A stretch of 64,000 nucleotides of DNA. Origin: Paenibacillus sp. MMS18-CY102 (lineage in GTDB: Bacteria; Bacillota; Bacilli; Paenibacillales; Paenibacillaceae). The stretch is from assembly GCF_009789195.1 (NCBI RefSeq), contig NZ_WSTC01000029.1, positions 1-64,000 of the forward strand. Direction: 5' to 3'. Positions 16,708-24,580 of this stretch are shown here, piece after piece (position 1 is the first letter of the stretch; every line of letters begins with the position of its first letter). Below the pieces are notes generated by a model that worked only from the letters and a program-made list of their open reading frames with translations, was not told the origin of the DNA and did no database searches. The translations under genes were made by a program, and so were the position numbers.

Positions 16708-16901
16708 ATTGCAGTTCGTACAATGGAAACAGCCCGTATGCGGGAATGAGGGGGTGTTATTGTATCTGGTGCAATGGGAAGGGCGGCTTTTATATGTTTT
16801 GCGCACATTATGGTTCTGCTGGAATGTACCTCATTGCATGAACTGCAATGGGAAGCACCGGGGGAGGCCATTCATGCTTTTCGCATTGCACAAAATGCAA
16901 T
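16708..16901. repeat. Four-dyad array, ATTGYA family, copy 1 (51-74-52 spacing)
   Basis: Four 17-bp dyads of the form ATTGYA-N5-TRCAAT, most followed by GG(G)AA, start at 16708, 16759, 16833 and 16885. A degenerate fifth half-site (TGCAATGGGAG) is near 17002. The DNA between boxes shows no similarity to the copy at 25499, but the spacing does. The stretch from 16651 to 17078 has no believable gene. Confidence 0.85.
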
Positions 16902-17078
16902 GGCGGCATGGCAATCCGATAAAAGAAGCAGCCGCTCCCTCGTGTACGGCAAGCTGCGGTGCATCTGCACATGCTTAAACCAAATGAAAAAGCTGTCCTA
17001 ATGCAATGGGAGCCATGAAATGGGCTGCATGCAATTAACCCATTCCTGTCTATAAGTCAGTTATTACGCATCTCTCCC

Positions 17079-17107
17079 TTGAAGAAAACCAAACAGAATC
17101 ATATAAT
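17079..17107 (+). promoter_or_regulatory. Sigma-A promoter of the DUF2087 gene
   Basis: TTGAAG, 17-bp spacer and perfect TATAAT at 17102-17107, 38 bp before the GTG start. A second TATAAT occurs 12 bp later. Confidence 0.7.
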
Positions 17108-17144
17108 GTCTATATAATGACTGACGAAGTGGAGGTTTGTTTGG

Positions 17145-17912
17145 GTGCATGAGCTAACAGAACAATTTTGGTCCGCGAACCTGTCCGATCTGAAGCGCGG
17201 CTATACATGGAACGAAGCAACCGGCACGTATGTATGCTTAATGTGTGGCGAGTCGTACGAAGACGGCGCCATTTACCCTTTTGATAACAAGCTGTATGAG
17301 GCGCGCAAAGCAGTGGCGATTCACGGCGCGGCGACACATGATTCGATGCTGAACTATTTGCTAACGCTAGATAAGAAGACGACGGGGCTAACCGATCTTC
17401 AGAAGGAACTGATCGGCATGTTCGCCGAAGGGCTGCAGGACGCTGAGATCGTGAAGCGCACCGGCGGAGGCAGCACGTCTACGATACGCAACCACCGGTT
17501 TGCCTTGAAGGAAAAGGCGAAGCAAGCCAAGCTGTTTCTGGCGATCATGGAATTGCTGGAGGAGCAGGGGGCGAGCGGCCCGAAGTTTGTCCCGATCCAT
17601 CGTACGGCGACGCAGGTGGATGAACGGTATGCTGTGACGCAAGAGGAGTATAACGGGCTAATTGCACGTTATTTGCCGAACGGGCCGGAGGGACCGCTCG
17701 AATCTTTCCCAGTTAAGGAGAAGCGACGGCTTGCTTTGCTGCGCCATATGGCGGGTTATTTTGAACGAAAACATACGTATACCGAGAAGGAAGTCAATGA
17801 TCGGCTGAAGACTTTTAGCGAGGATGATTACGTTATGCTTCGGCGGTATTTGATCGAATACGGATTCCTTGACCGCAAGGATGACGGCAGCGCGTATTGG
17901 GTGAAAGGATAG
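17145..17912 (+). CDS. DUF2087 protein with HTH-like centre, probable transcriptional regulator
   Basis: 255 residues. The central part (about 85-120) reads DLQKELIGMFAEGLQDAEIVKRTGGGSTSTIRNHR, a LuxR/sigma-like helix-turn-helix. The C-terminal FPVKEKRRLALLRHMAGYF to DDYVMLRRYLIEYGFLDRKDDGSAYW is the DUF2087 domain. A CLMCGESY segment near residue 25 has a Cys pair. The GTG start follows GGAGG by nine bases. A GIY-YIG protein is encoded 30 bp downstream and is probably in the same operon. Target and ligand are unknown. Confidence 0.75.
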   Translation: MHELTEQFWSANLSDLKRGYTWNEATGTYVCLMCGESYEDGAIYPFDNKLYEARKAVAIHGAATHDSMLNYLLTLDKKTTGLTDLQKELIGMFAEGLQDAEIVKRTGGGSTSTIRNHRFALKEKAKQAKLFLAIMELLEEQGASGPKFVPIHRTATQVDERYAVTQEEYNGLIARYLPNGPEGPLESFPVKEKRRLALLRHMAGYFERKHTYTEKEVNDRLKTFSEDDYVMLRRYLIEYGFLDRKDDGSAYWVKG

Positions 17913-17942
17913 CACGGGATAGAAAGGATTGGTGGAACGGCC

Positions 17943-18350
17943 GTGAAAAATGCAGAACAACGCAAGGCGCTTGTCGAGCAGTACCAAGATCGGAAACGGG
18001 AAATGGGCGTCTACCGGATCGTCCATATTCCAACCGGCAAATCGTATATCGGTTCTTCTGTTAATCTGGATGCCGCGTGGAATTTGCAGCGGTTCATCTT
18101 GAATTTGGGAGAGCATGACTGTGCAGGCCTATTGGCGGCATGGAAGCGGGATGGCCAAGCGGCATTTCGTTATGAAACGATTGAATTGCTTAAGACGGGC
18201 GATGATGTCAAATATGATTATAAGGATCTCCAACTGCCGGAGCCTCAGCGGCGCAGTGTCTCCAAACAGTACAAGAAGGATTTGGCGGCTCTAGAGGCAA
18301 CCTGCATTGGGCTGGAACGCCAAGCGGGTGTGCAGCTGTTCAACGAGTAG
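17943..18350 (+). CDS. GIY-YIG domain protein
   Basis: 135 residues. GVYRIVHIPTGKSYIGSSVNLD (about 22-43) is the GIY-YIG strand-turn-strand with the two conserved Tyr, followed by FRYETIELL. Fold relatives cut DNA (UvrC, homing enzymes), but small stand-alone bacterial members like this are mostly uncharacterised, and I cannot assign the catalytic Arg and Glu with certainty. It starts at GTG after GGTGGA. It follows the DUF2087 gene, with which it forms an operon closed by the terminator at 18371. Confidence 0.75.
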   Translation: MKNAEQRKALVEQYQDRKREMGVYRIVHIPTGKSYIGSSVNLDAAWNLQRFILNLGEHDCAGLLAAWKRDGQAAFRYETIELLKTGDDVKYDYKDLQLPEPQRRSVSKQYKKDLAALEATCIGLERQAGVQLFNE

Positions 18351-18370
18351 ATTAAGTACGAGATGCATGA

Positions 18371-18413
18371 TAGCTGCAGTGTCGGGAAAACCGGTGCTGC
18401 GGCTTTTTTTGTG
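18371..18413 (+). terminator. Terminator of the DUF2087/GIY-YIG operon
   Basis: GCTGCAG..CGG / CCG..CTGCGGC hairpin followed by seven T. Confidence 0.75.
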
Positions 18414-18480
18414 TTTGCTTAGATTATATGGTTGATTCTCCCATCTCTAACCGCTTATTCTAAACAAGTTGCTAGAATAG

Positions 18481-18505
18481 GGAACTATTAACTCCCGCTA
18501 TCGTC
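18481..18505 (+). promoter_or_regulatory. Candidate ECF-sigma autoregulatory promoter
   Basis: GGAAC at 18481-18485, 16 bp, then CGTC at 18502-18505: the classic ECF promoter form. It is directly upstream of the ECF sigma gene, so autoregulation is likely. The predicted start of transcription (about 18512) leaves a very short leader with the GAGGTGA ribosome site. Confidence 0.65.
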
Positions 18506-18525
18506 TACTTGTCGAGGTGAATGTG

Positions 18526-19113
18526 TTGTCTTTCGAATATTTGAAACATGTAACAGATGGCTTGGATCGGGATGCCGTGCTCGACGACCTGATGAAGGCG
18601 TATGGGCGCGATGTCTGGAACTATGCGTTGTTTCTGACGAGAAACCGCGAGCTGGCTGACGATATTGCGCAGGACGTGTTCGTGAAAGTGTACGAGCGTC
18701 TATATTCGTATCGGGGCGAGTCATCGATCAAAACATGGCTGCTTGCCATTACGCGAAATACGGCGCGGGATGCGATGCGCTCCTCTTGGCTGCGCCGGGT
18801 GATGCTGCTGCCGGGCAAGCTGATAAGCTCGGATGAGCATCCGTCTGCCGAACGGGAAGCGCTCCAGCGCGAACTAGTGCATGATATATGGTCCATCGTG
18901 CTTCATCTCCCAGCGAAGCTGCGCGAGGTGCTGCTGCTGCATGCCCATCATGGCTTGGGAATGAAGGAGATGGCAGCCTTGCTCGGCCTATCGGAGGGGA
19001 CGGTCAAGTCACGATTGTTTCGGGCGCGCGCTCAGGCAAGCCGTATGCTGGACAAGCAGAATAGGCAACACGAACATGAACCATCCGTAAGGGGCGAGGA
19101 GAAGTGGACATGA
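18526..19113 (+). CDS. ECF RNA polymerase sigma factor
   Basis: About 195 residues with region 2 (NRELADDIAQDVFVKVYERLYSYRGESSIKTWLLAITRNTARDAMR) and region 4 (LPAKLREVLLLHAHHGLGMKEMAALLGLSEGTVKSRLFRARAQ), and no region 3, as expected for the extracytoplasmic-function group. GTG codons at 18517 and 18523 are alternatives; the TTG at 18526 has the best distance to GAGGTGA. The stop overlaps the ATG of the next gene (ATGA), whose product looks like its membrane anti-sigma factor. It probably switches on its own operon in response to an extracellular solute. Confidence 0.9.
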   Translation: MSFEYLKHVTDGLDRDAVLDDLMKAYGRDVWNYALFLTRNRELADDIAQDVFVKVYERLYSYRGESSIKTWLLAITRNTARDAMRSSWLRRVMLLPGKLISSDEHPSAEREALQRELVHDIWSIVLHLPAKLREVLLLHAHHGLGMKEMAALLGLSEGTVKSRLFRARAQASRMLDKQNRQHEHEPSVRGEEKWT

Positions 19114-20630
19114 GCGAGCGCAAGCAAGAGTATTGGGAACGGCAGCTTACCGGTCAACCGCTCCGGGGCGGTGGATTCACCTCAGACATTGAACGCAAAG
19201 TGAGGGAACGAATCCGAATGGGACAATCGACAACCAAATCAAGAGGCTGGATAAAGACGACAGCGGCAATTACGGCCATGGCTGTGCTGCTGGGCGGAGG
19301 CTGGCTGCTTAAGGATGATATAGGGGAGTTCATGAACCCTTCGAATAAAATGGCCGGCGTGCCCGCTTCGCTGCAGGATGATTCGCTGGCGGATATGGAT
19401 GTAACGTTGAAGGTGATGGAGAATACTTACGATAATTTTACGACGATGCAATATGCCAGGCCGTTCCTGCTTCATCATCCGTCGGTTGGCGTGGAGGCGG
19501 TAGTCCGGCCTGTTCCCAAGGAAGGCGATAAGCTTCAGGACTGGATCGAGAAGGAGAAGCTGGACGTGTTGCGATTAAGTTTTGATGAGTACGTGCTGCT
19601 GGCGAATGAAGGGAAGCTGCTAGCATTGGACGCGCTCATCAAGAAAGATAAGGTAGATGTAAATGCGATGTATGAGCCTGTGATGGATATGCTGCGCACT
19701 GGTGGTGGTGGACAACTGTATGGTCTTCCGTCGGATTTTCAGACTTACGTGTTGTTCGTTAACACCGAATTGTTCAAGCAGAAAGGAATTCCTATTCCCC
19801 ACGAAGGGATGACATGGGAGGAGCTGCTGAATACGGCCGCTCGATTCCAAGGCACAGGCGTAACGGGACTGCTTCCTGACTCTTGGGCGGCCGATCGCGT
19901 CTATAGTCTGGTGGATCGAATTGGAAGCTCAGAGGGCTTGCAAACGGATGTGCAGAATGGGAAGCAAGTAACCGTAAATTCCCCTGCATGGGCAGCGATA
20001 TGGCAGAAGGTGGCGGATGGTTATCGTGAAGGCTGGCTATATCGAGAAGCGAAGAAGGACAACAGCGTGGAATCGTTCACGCCCTCGGATGCCTTTCTTA
20101 GTGGAAAAGCTGCAATGGTGATTTCCAGCAGCTATTACATGCAGCAAATCGATCAGGTCTGGCAAGGCGATGAACAAAAACAATGGATCACGGTGCCTTT
20201 GCCTGGCATTAGCAATGCGAGCGTTTATGTGAATGAAATTTATGCTGTACGGGCAAACACGACGAATGAGAAAGCAGCTTGGGAGTTCGCCAAGTTCATG
20301 ACAGGGCGCGAGTTCGCCAAGCGGATTATTGCAATGGGGGGCAATACCCCGATCCGCCAATCCGATTGGCCTGAGGGCAAACAGGCGAATATCGCTGCGT
20401 TTTATCAGAACAAGTTTGACGTATCCGAGTTTGTCGCTCGTTCTAGAGCAAGAAGTACGGGGCTGGGTAAGGAGACTGCGAGCAATACATTAGCGATTAA
20501 CGCTTACCAGTTAGGCCAACCGCTCATGGAGCAGGTTATTGCAGGGAAATTAACGGTAGAGCAAGCGCTTGAACAGCTCAAGGGGCAGCTGGAGCAGGAA
20601 GTGATGCGTAAGAAGAAGGTTCAGCCATGA
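19110..20630 (+). CDS. Membrane-anchored solute-binding protein with anti-sigma-like cytoplasmic tail
   Basis: 506 residues. The first 45 are charged, have no signal peptide and start MSERKQEYWERQL. A single membrane helix follows (WIKTTAAITAMAVLLGGGWLL, about 46-66), then a full extracellular solute-binding domain of the MalE/SBP_bac_1 kind (GQLYGLPSDFQTYVLFVNTELFKQKGIPIPHEGMTWEELL is diagnostic). There is no lipobox Cys. Topology is therefore N-in, domain-out, exactly that of an anti-sigma factor whose sensor is a sugar/solute-binding domain. It is translationally coupled to the sigma gene. The ATG at 19110 has GAGGAG eight bases upstream. The anti-sigma role is inference; the SBP domain is certain. 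Confidence 0.85.
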   Translation: MSERKQEYWERQLTGQPLRGGGFTSDIERKVRERIRMGQSTTKSRGWIKTTAAITAMAVLLGGGWLLKDDIGEFMNPSNKMAGVPASLQDDSLADMDVTLKVMENTYDNFTTMQYARPFLLHHPSVGVEAVVRPVPKEGDKLQDWIEKEKLDVLRLSFDEYVLLANEGKLLALDALIKKDKVDVNAMYEPVMDMLRTGGGGQLYGLPSDFQTYVLFVNTELFKQKGIPIPHEGMTWEELLNTAARFQGTGVTGLLPDSWAADRVYSLVDRIGSSEGLQTDVQNGKQVTVNSPAWAAIWQKVADGYREGWLYREAKKDNSVESFTPSDAFLSGKAAMVISSSYYMQQIDQVWQGDEQKQWITVPLPGISNASVYVNEIYAVRANTTNEKAAWEFAKFMTGREFAKRIIAMGGNTPIRQSDWPEGKQANIAAFYQNKFDVSEFVARSRARSTGLGKETASNTLAINAYQLGQPLMEQVIAGKLTVEQALEQLKGQLEQEVMRKKKVQP

Positions 20631-20637
20631 TGGGAGG

Positions 20638-20736
20638 GCGGCTTCTAAGCAAACCATTGACGAAATGCTGAAGCGCATGCATGCGCAAGGGCAGCAAATT
20701 ATCGATGAAGCATTGAAGAATGCGAAGAAGCAATAG
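20638..20736 (+). pseudogene. C-terminal remnant of a further solute-binding protein
   Basis: This frame ends KQTIDEMLKRMHAQGQQIIDEALKNAKKQ and stop, which lines up with the C termini of the two SBP genes that follow (HTIDDMLGRMQEQGQAMIDAALKEAGKK and QSVGEMIKRMQEQGQAILDRELNKSGK). No start or body is present. It begins eight bases after the previous stop and its own stop overlaps a GTG of the next frame. I read it as the scar of a deleted paralog, perhaps from recombination among these similar genes. Confidence 0.8.
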
Positions 20737-20753
20737 TGGATGAGGGAGATAGG

Positions 20754-22175
20754 ATGCAAATTCAATCTAAATATCGACAGTACATCGAGCATCGATTTCA
20801 CATGGGCAGAAGAAGCAGGCGGAAGCCATCGGCCTTATTTCTTGTACTTCTTATCATCGGCATAATAACGGCAGGCTGCGCTAAGGACGAGAGCCAATTG
20901 GATGAAAAGGTAGCGTTAAAAGTATTGGATTACAGTGAGGCCGGCTATTATCTTCAATATGGTGATTATGTGCAAGCGGCATTCCCACATGTAGAGGTTC
21001 AGTTCATTTCTAGCGCTGAGGCAATGGATTTTAAGCTGCCGCTCTCGGAGCGGGTAATGCGTATGAAGGCGCTCATTGAGCAGGAGCAGCCTGACCTGAT
21101 TTTGTTATCGGATACCAGAGTCTATGATGCGTTAGCCGATCAAGGGGTGTTCAGCAATCTGTCCATGAATTTGTCGGCTGATCCCGAGCTTGCCAAGCAT
21201 ATTTACCCAGGCGTGATCGAAAGTTTAAAGCATAACCGCGATGGCGAACTCTATGGGCTAGCTCCAGATTTCAGCGGTTCGCTCCTATATTATAATGTGG
21301 ATCTGTTCGAGAAGGCTGGTGTTGAGCCGCCGCATGATGGGATGACATGGGATGAGATGCTAAAGTTGGCGCTGCGGATTAACCAATCGGTCTCCTTGCC
21401 TAATGGATCGATTGGATTTCTCCCTCCATCTAGTGATCCGAATGTATTAGCACTCAATATCGCTTGGACCGAAGGGATTGGCGCCTATCCATATCGGACT
21501 TCAACCGGCCAGATGCTGGCGGAGTCGCCTTCGTGGCGACGGGCTTATGCTATAGCCGTAGAGGCTTATCGCGACGGCGTATTCAGGGTAACGGGAACGG
21601 CCGGTGAGGGGAATCAACAACTGTCCCTCATGGATGGCGGGGATAACGAGGATGAATTTGTGCAAGGGCATGTTGGAATGGCCATCAATAGATACGGCGA
21701 ATACGCTAATGTGCCATTCCGGCTAGGGGCAGTCACGCCGCCAGTTGACGAGGCGACTCATACGCGAAGCTTCGGCATCGGTCCGAGCTTTACGATGAGC
21801 ATTCGAGCAGGTTCGCCGCTTGCGAAGCCTGCTTGGGATATAATCGCGTTCATGATGAGCGATTATGTCGCAAAGGTGAGGGCGGGCTTGCAAGAGGAAG
21901 TTTCCGTTCCTAGTAATATTACGTTTGTTGGCCATGCCCGGAATATATTCGCAGCAAGCTTATATCGCCAAATGCCTGCGCTGGAGCCTACAGACCACGG
22001 TCCTAAGCTCACGTCTGCAGCAATGGGAGAGATCCAGCATATGCAGAAGCTTGAGATCGAGGATGCCATTGCGGGCAAGCAATCGGTTGGCGAAATGATC
22101 AAGCGGATGCAAGAGCAAGGGCAGGCTATTTTGGATCGGGAGCTGAACAAATCCGGGAAGGAGGCGCAGCCATGA
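20754..22175 (+). CDS. Extracellular solute-binding lipoprotein (SBP family 1)
   Basis: 473 residues. A basic N terminus and hydrophobic stretch end in the lipobox ITAGC (Cys near residue 43 from this start), so the mature protein is lipid-anchored outside the cell. The SBP signature DGELYGLAPDFSGSLLYYNVDLFEKAGVEPPHDGMTWDEML is clear. I chose the ATG at 20754, preceded by GAGGGAGATAGG, over the GTG at 20736. It overlaps the next gene by 4 bp. No permease or ATPase gene is nearby, so it may serve as a co-sensor with the sigma/anti-sigma pair or feed a transporter encoded elsewhere. Confidence 0.85.
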   Translation: MQIQSKYRQYIEHRFHMGRRSRRKPSALFLVLLIIGIITAGCAKDESQLDEKVALKVLDYSEAGYYLQYGDYVQAAFPHVEVQFISSAEAMDFKLPLSERVMRMKALIEQEQPDLILLSDTRVYDALADQGVFSNLSMNLSADPELAKHIYPGVIESLKHNRDGELYGLAPDFSGSLLYYNVDLFEKAGVEPPHDGMTWDEMLKLALRINQSVSLPNGSIGFLPPSSDPNVLALNIAWTEGIGAYPYRTSTGQMLAESPSWRRAYAIAVEAYRDGVFRVTGTAGEGNQQLSLMDGGDNEDEFVQGHVGMAINRYGEYANVPFRLGAVTPPVDEATHTRSFGIGPSFTMSIRAGSPLAKPAWDIIAFMMSDYVAKVRAGLQEEVSVPSNITFVGHARNIFAASLYRQMPALEPTDHGPKLTSAAMGEIQHMQKLEIEDAIAGKQSVGEMIKRMQEQGQAILDRELNKSGKEAQP

Positions 22176-23551
22176 CCGTTTCCAGACGAACGGGAATCCT
22201 ATTTACTTTGCTTACGGCTATCTTGCTCTTGCCTACTCTTGCTGGATGCTCAGATGAGCCCACCGTGAAGGAACGGCCGGAGGTGCTTAAGGTTCTCGAC
22301 ACCGATGCGATGAACTTTAACATGTTGTACGGAGATTACATCAACGCTCTTTATCCCGATACGACAATCAAGCTAATTACATCCAAGGCGATCTCCGACT
22401 ATTCGTTGCCGTTTAAAGAGCGGATTAAAGGATACATTGATTTAGTCCAGCGGGAGCAACCGGATCTTATCATTATTCGGAATAACCAAACATACCGCGC
22501 ATTAGCGGATCAAGGGCTGCTCGCCGACTTGTCCCCCTATATGAACAAAGCGGGGCTGAACGACGGCCATATTCATCCCGGCGTGCTTGAGATTATGAAG
22601 CAGAACAAAGATGGGCAGCTGTATGGCATAGCGCCGGCGTTTGATGCTTTGCAGCTATTTTACAATAAAGATTTATTCGAAAAGTATGGCATCGAGCCGC
22701 CGCATGACGGGATGACGTGGGCGGAGCTGCTCGACCTTTCCTACAGGTTCACCGCCGCGGACAAGTCCTCAAGTGGTGTGATCGGTTATTATGAGTCGTT
22801 CTCTAGTCCATTGGATTTAGCTTACAGTATTGGGGAAACAGAAGGCATTGCGATGCATCGGTTAAGCCAAGGAATGATGACGGTCAATACACCGGCGTGG
22901 CGCAGCGTGTTCCAGACCGTGCTGTCCAATTACAAGAATGGGACATTTCGTGCAATGACGCCGGAAGGCAAGATAAGCGCTGAGGGCACAACCTATTATG
23001 ACGAACAGGCGATGAAATCCGCGGATTGGTTCGGACAAGGCAAGGCAGCGATGTCACTAGGCCGCGCAGGGAACTTCAACGAAAGCAAAGTGAAGTTCAA
23101 AGTAGGGGCGGTCAATCCTCCTGTGGATGAAGGCACAAGGACGCGAAGCAGTTCATTCAACGCTAATCAAATATTAGCGGTTCGTGCAGGTTCGCCGCTG
23201 ACAGAGGCAAGTTGGGGTTTTATTCAGTTCATGCTTAGCGATTATGTAGCAAAGGTGTCCACGGTTCAAAGCGCTATGTACGGCGTGCCGAGCAATCTCT
23301 CCTTCCAACAGTGGACCAAAGACGAGCGGGAACAGGCGCTATACCGGCAAATGCCAGCACTTCGTCCAAACGATGATCTGGTTGAAGTAGACAATGCCTT
23401 TTACAGCAAGATGAATGATATGCTTAAGCATGAAATCGACGCCGCATTAGCTGATAAGCATACGATAGATGACATGCTGGGGCGCATGCAGGAGCAAGGC
23501 CAGGCAATGATCGATGCAGCGTTGAAGGAAGCAGGAAAGAAGAGCGGCTAG
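22172..23551 (+). CDS. Extracellular solute-binding lipoprotein, paralog of the preceding gene
   Basis: 459 residues. Signal peptide with lipobox LAGC (Cys near 26), then an SBP_bac_1 domain: GQLYGIAPAFDALQLFYNKDLFEKYGIEPPHDGMTWAELL matches the paralog upstream almost motif for motif. The C-terminal DDMLGRMQEQGQ helix is shared by both and by the remnant at 20638. ATGA overlap with the previous gene and a GGAAGGAGG ribosome site indicate a single operon from the sigma gene to here. Ligand unknown, probably an oligosaccharide or similar given the family. Confidence 0.85.
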   Translation: MTVSRRTGILFTLLTAILLLPTLAGCSDEPTVKERPEVLKVLDTDAMNFNMLYGDYINALYPDTTIKLITSKAISDYSLPFKERIKGYIDLVQREQPDLIIIRNNQTYRALADQGLLADLSPYMNKAGLNDGHIHPGVLEIMKQNKDGQLYGIAPAFDALQLFYNKDLFEKYGIEPPHDGMTWAELLDLSYRFTAADKSSSGVIGYYESFSSPLDLAYSIGETEGIAMHRLSQGMMTVNTPAWRSVFQTVLSNYKNGTFRAMTPEGKISAEGTTYYDEQAMKSADWFGQGKAAMSLGRAGNFNESKVKFKVGAVNPPVDEGTRTRSSSFNANQILAVRAGSPLTEASWGFIQFMLSDYVAKVSTVQSAMYGVPSNLSFQQWTKDEREQALYRQMPALRPNDDLVEVDNAFYSKMNDMLKHEIDAALADKHTIDDMLGRMQEQGQAMIDAALKEAGKKSG

Positions 23552-23646
23552 AAAGCTACTGGTGAGTTGCTGCGCTGCTGCGCCCTGCGCCAGGGCTGTC
23601 CCTTCCGTTATTGCAACCGGCGCCCGGGGCGATCTTGGTTTCGTTA

Positions 23647-23678
23647 GGCCAGCCAGAGAGTTCTGGTTGGCTTTTTTC
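23647..23678 (+). terminator. Terminator of the ECF/SBP operon
   Basis: GCCAGCCAGA pairing with TTCTGGTTGGC, then six T. It lies about 95 bp after the last SBP gene. Confidence 0.85.
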
Positions 23679-23804
23679 GTGCTGTTATTGATCAAGTTTG
23701 TCCACGGTGTTGCCGTTTGGCATATGCTACAATGTGGGTATGAAAGCGTATTAATGAACTTCAGCCATCATTTAATGTTTTTACTCATAAGGGAGCGATT
23801 CAAA

Positions 23805-24542
23805 GTGACGGAGACGAGACGGACGGCTATCGTAACGGGAGCGGGCAGAGGGCTTGGATTTGGATTGGCACAAAAGCTGCTGGAGCAAGGCTGGCATGTC
23901 ATTGCCGCCTCTCACGGAGAGCCATCGGCATCGCTCACGCAATTAAAACAGCAAGCCGGTGACCGGCTGCTTTGTGTCGGCATTGACATAAGCGACGACG
24001 ATAGCGTAAAGGCGGCGGCAACTGCGGCAAGCGGCTGGACGGATCAACTGGATCTCATCATCAATAATGCAGGCGTGCTTGGCGATATTGATAAGCAGGT
24101 GCCGGATGAGCTTGATTTTGATGAAATGCTGCATGTGATGAATGTCAATACGCTTGGTCCGCTACGGGTAACCCAAGCGTTCGGCAAGCTGCTGCTTCGC
24201 TCGAACCGCCCGATCGTGGCGAATATTTCGTCAGAAGCAGGAAGTGTGGGCACTTGCGGACGTGACGGCTGGTATGGCTATTGCATGTCCAAAGCTGCAC
24301 TGAACATGCAGTCTGCGCTCGTTCATAATCAACTGAAACCGCTCGGCGGCCGCGTGCTCGTGCTGCATCCCGGCTGGGTGCAAAGCTATATGCATGGCGA
24401 TCTAAATACATCCGCGCGGTTAACGATCGAGCAGTCTGCGGATAACGTGCTTGGCGCGATTATGAATGAGGCCCAATGGCCAGACGTGGACGGCAAGCCA
24501 CCGTATATTGATACGGAATATGGCCAGCGGCTGCCTTGGTAA
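23805..24542 (+). CDS. Short-chain dehydrogenase/reductase
   Basis: 245 residues, Rossmann fold. TGAGRGLG cofactor loop, NNAG, catalytic Ser (ANISSEAGS) and YGYCMSK (Tyr-x3-Lys) are all in order. The frame is open far upstream, but that part is not protein-like and contains the upstream terminator. The GTG at 23805 follows AAGGGAG by nine bases. The substrate is unknown; csgA/sniffer-type SDRs are the closest in general look. A ThuA-like gene follows 38 bp downstream. Confidence 0.85.
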   Translation: MTETRRTAIVTGAGRGLGFGLAQKLLEQGWHVIAASHGEPSASLTQLKQQAGDRLLCVGIDISDDDSVKAAATAASGWTDQLDLIINNAGVLGDIDKQVPDELDFDEMLHVMNVNTLGPLRVTQAFGKLLLRSNRPIVANISSEAGSVGTCGRDGWYGYCMSKAALNMQSALVHNQLKPLGGRVLVLHPGWVQSYMHGDLNTSARLTIEQSADNVLGAIMNEAQWPDVDGKPPYIDTEYGQRLPW

Positions 24543-24580
24543 TCAATGGGGAGCATAATTGTGCATAAAGGAGAAATACA

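Noticed and set aside
16708-16901. CRISPR array
   Set aside because: Only four short boxes, gaps of 51, 74 and 52 bp rather than constant, and no cas genes in the window.
16709-17001. Small frames rich in QWE and CNG motifs across the ATTGYA array, also at 25546
   Set aside because: The recurring residues are translations of the dyad boxes; box spacing is not a multiple of three, so no common frame exists.
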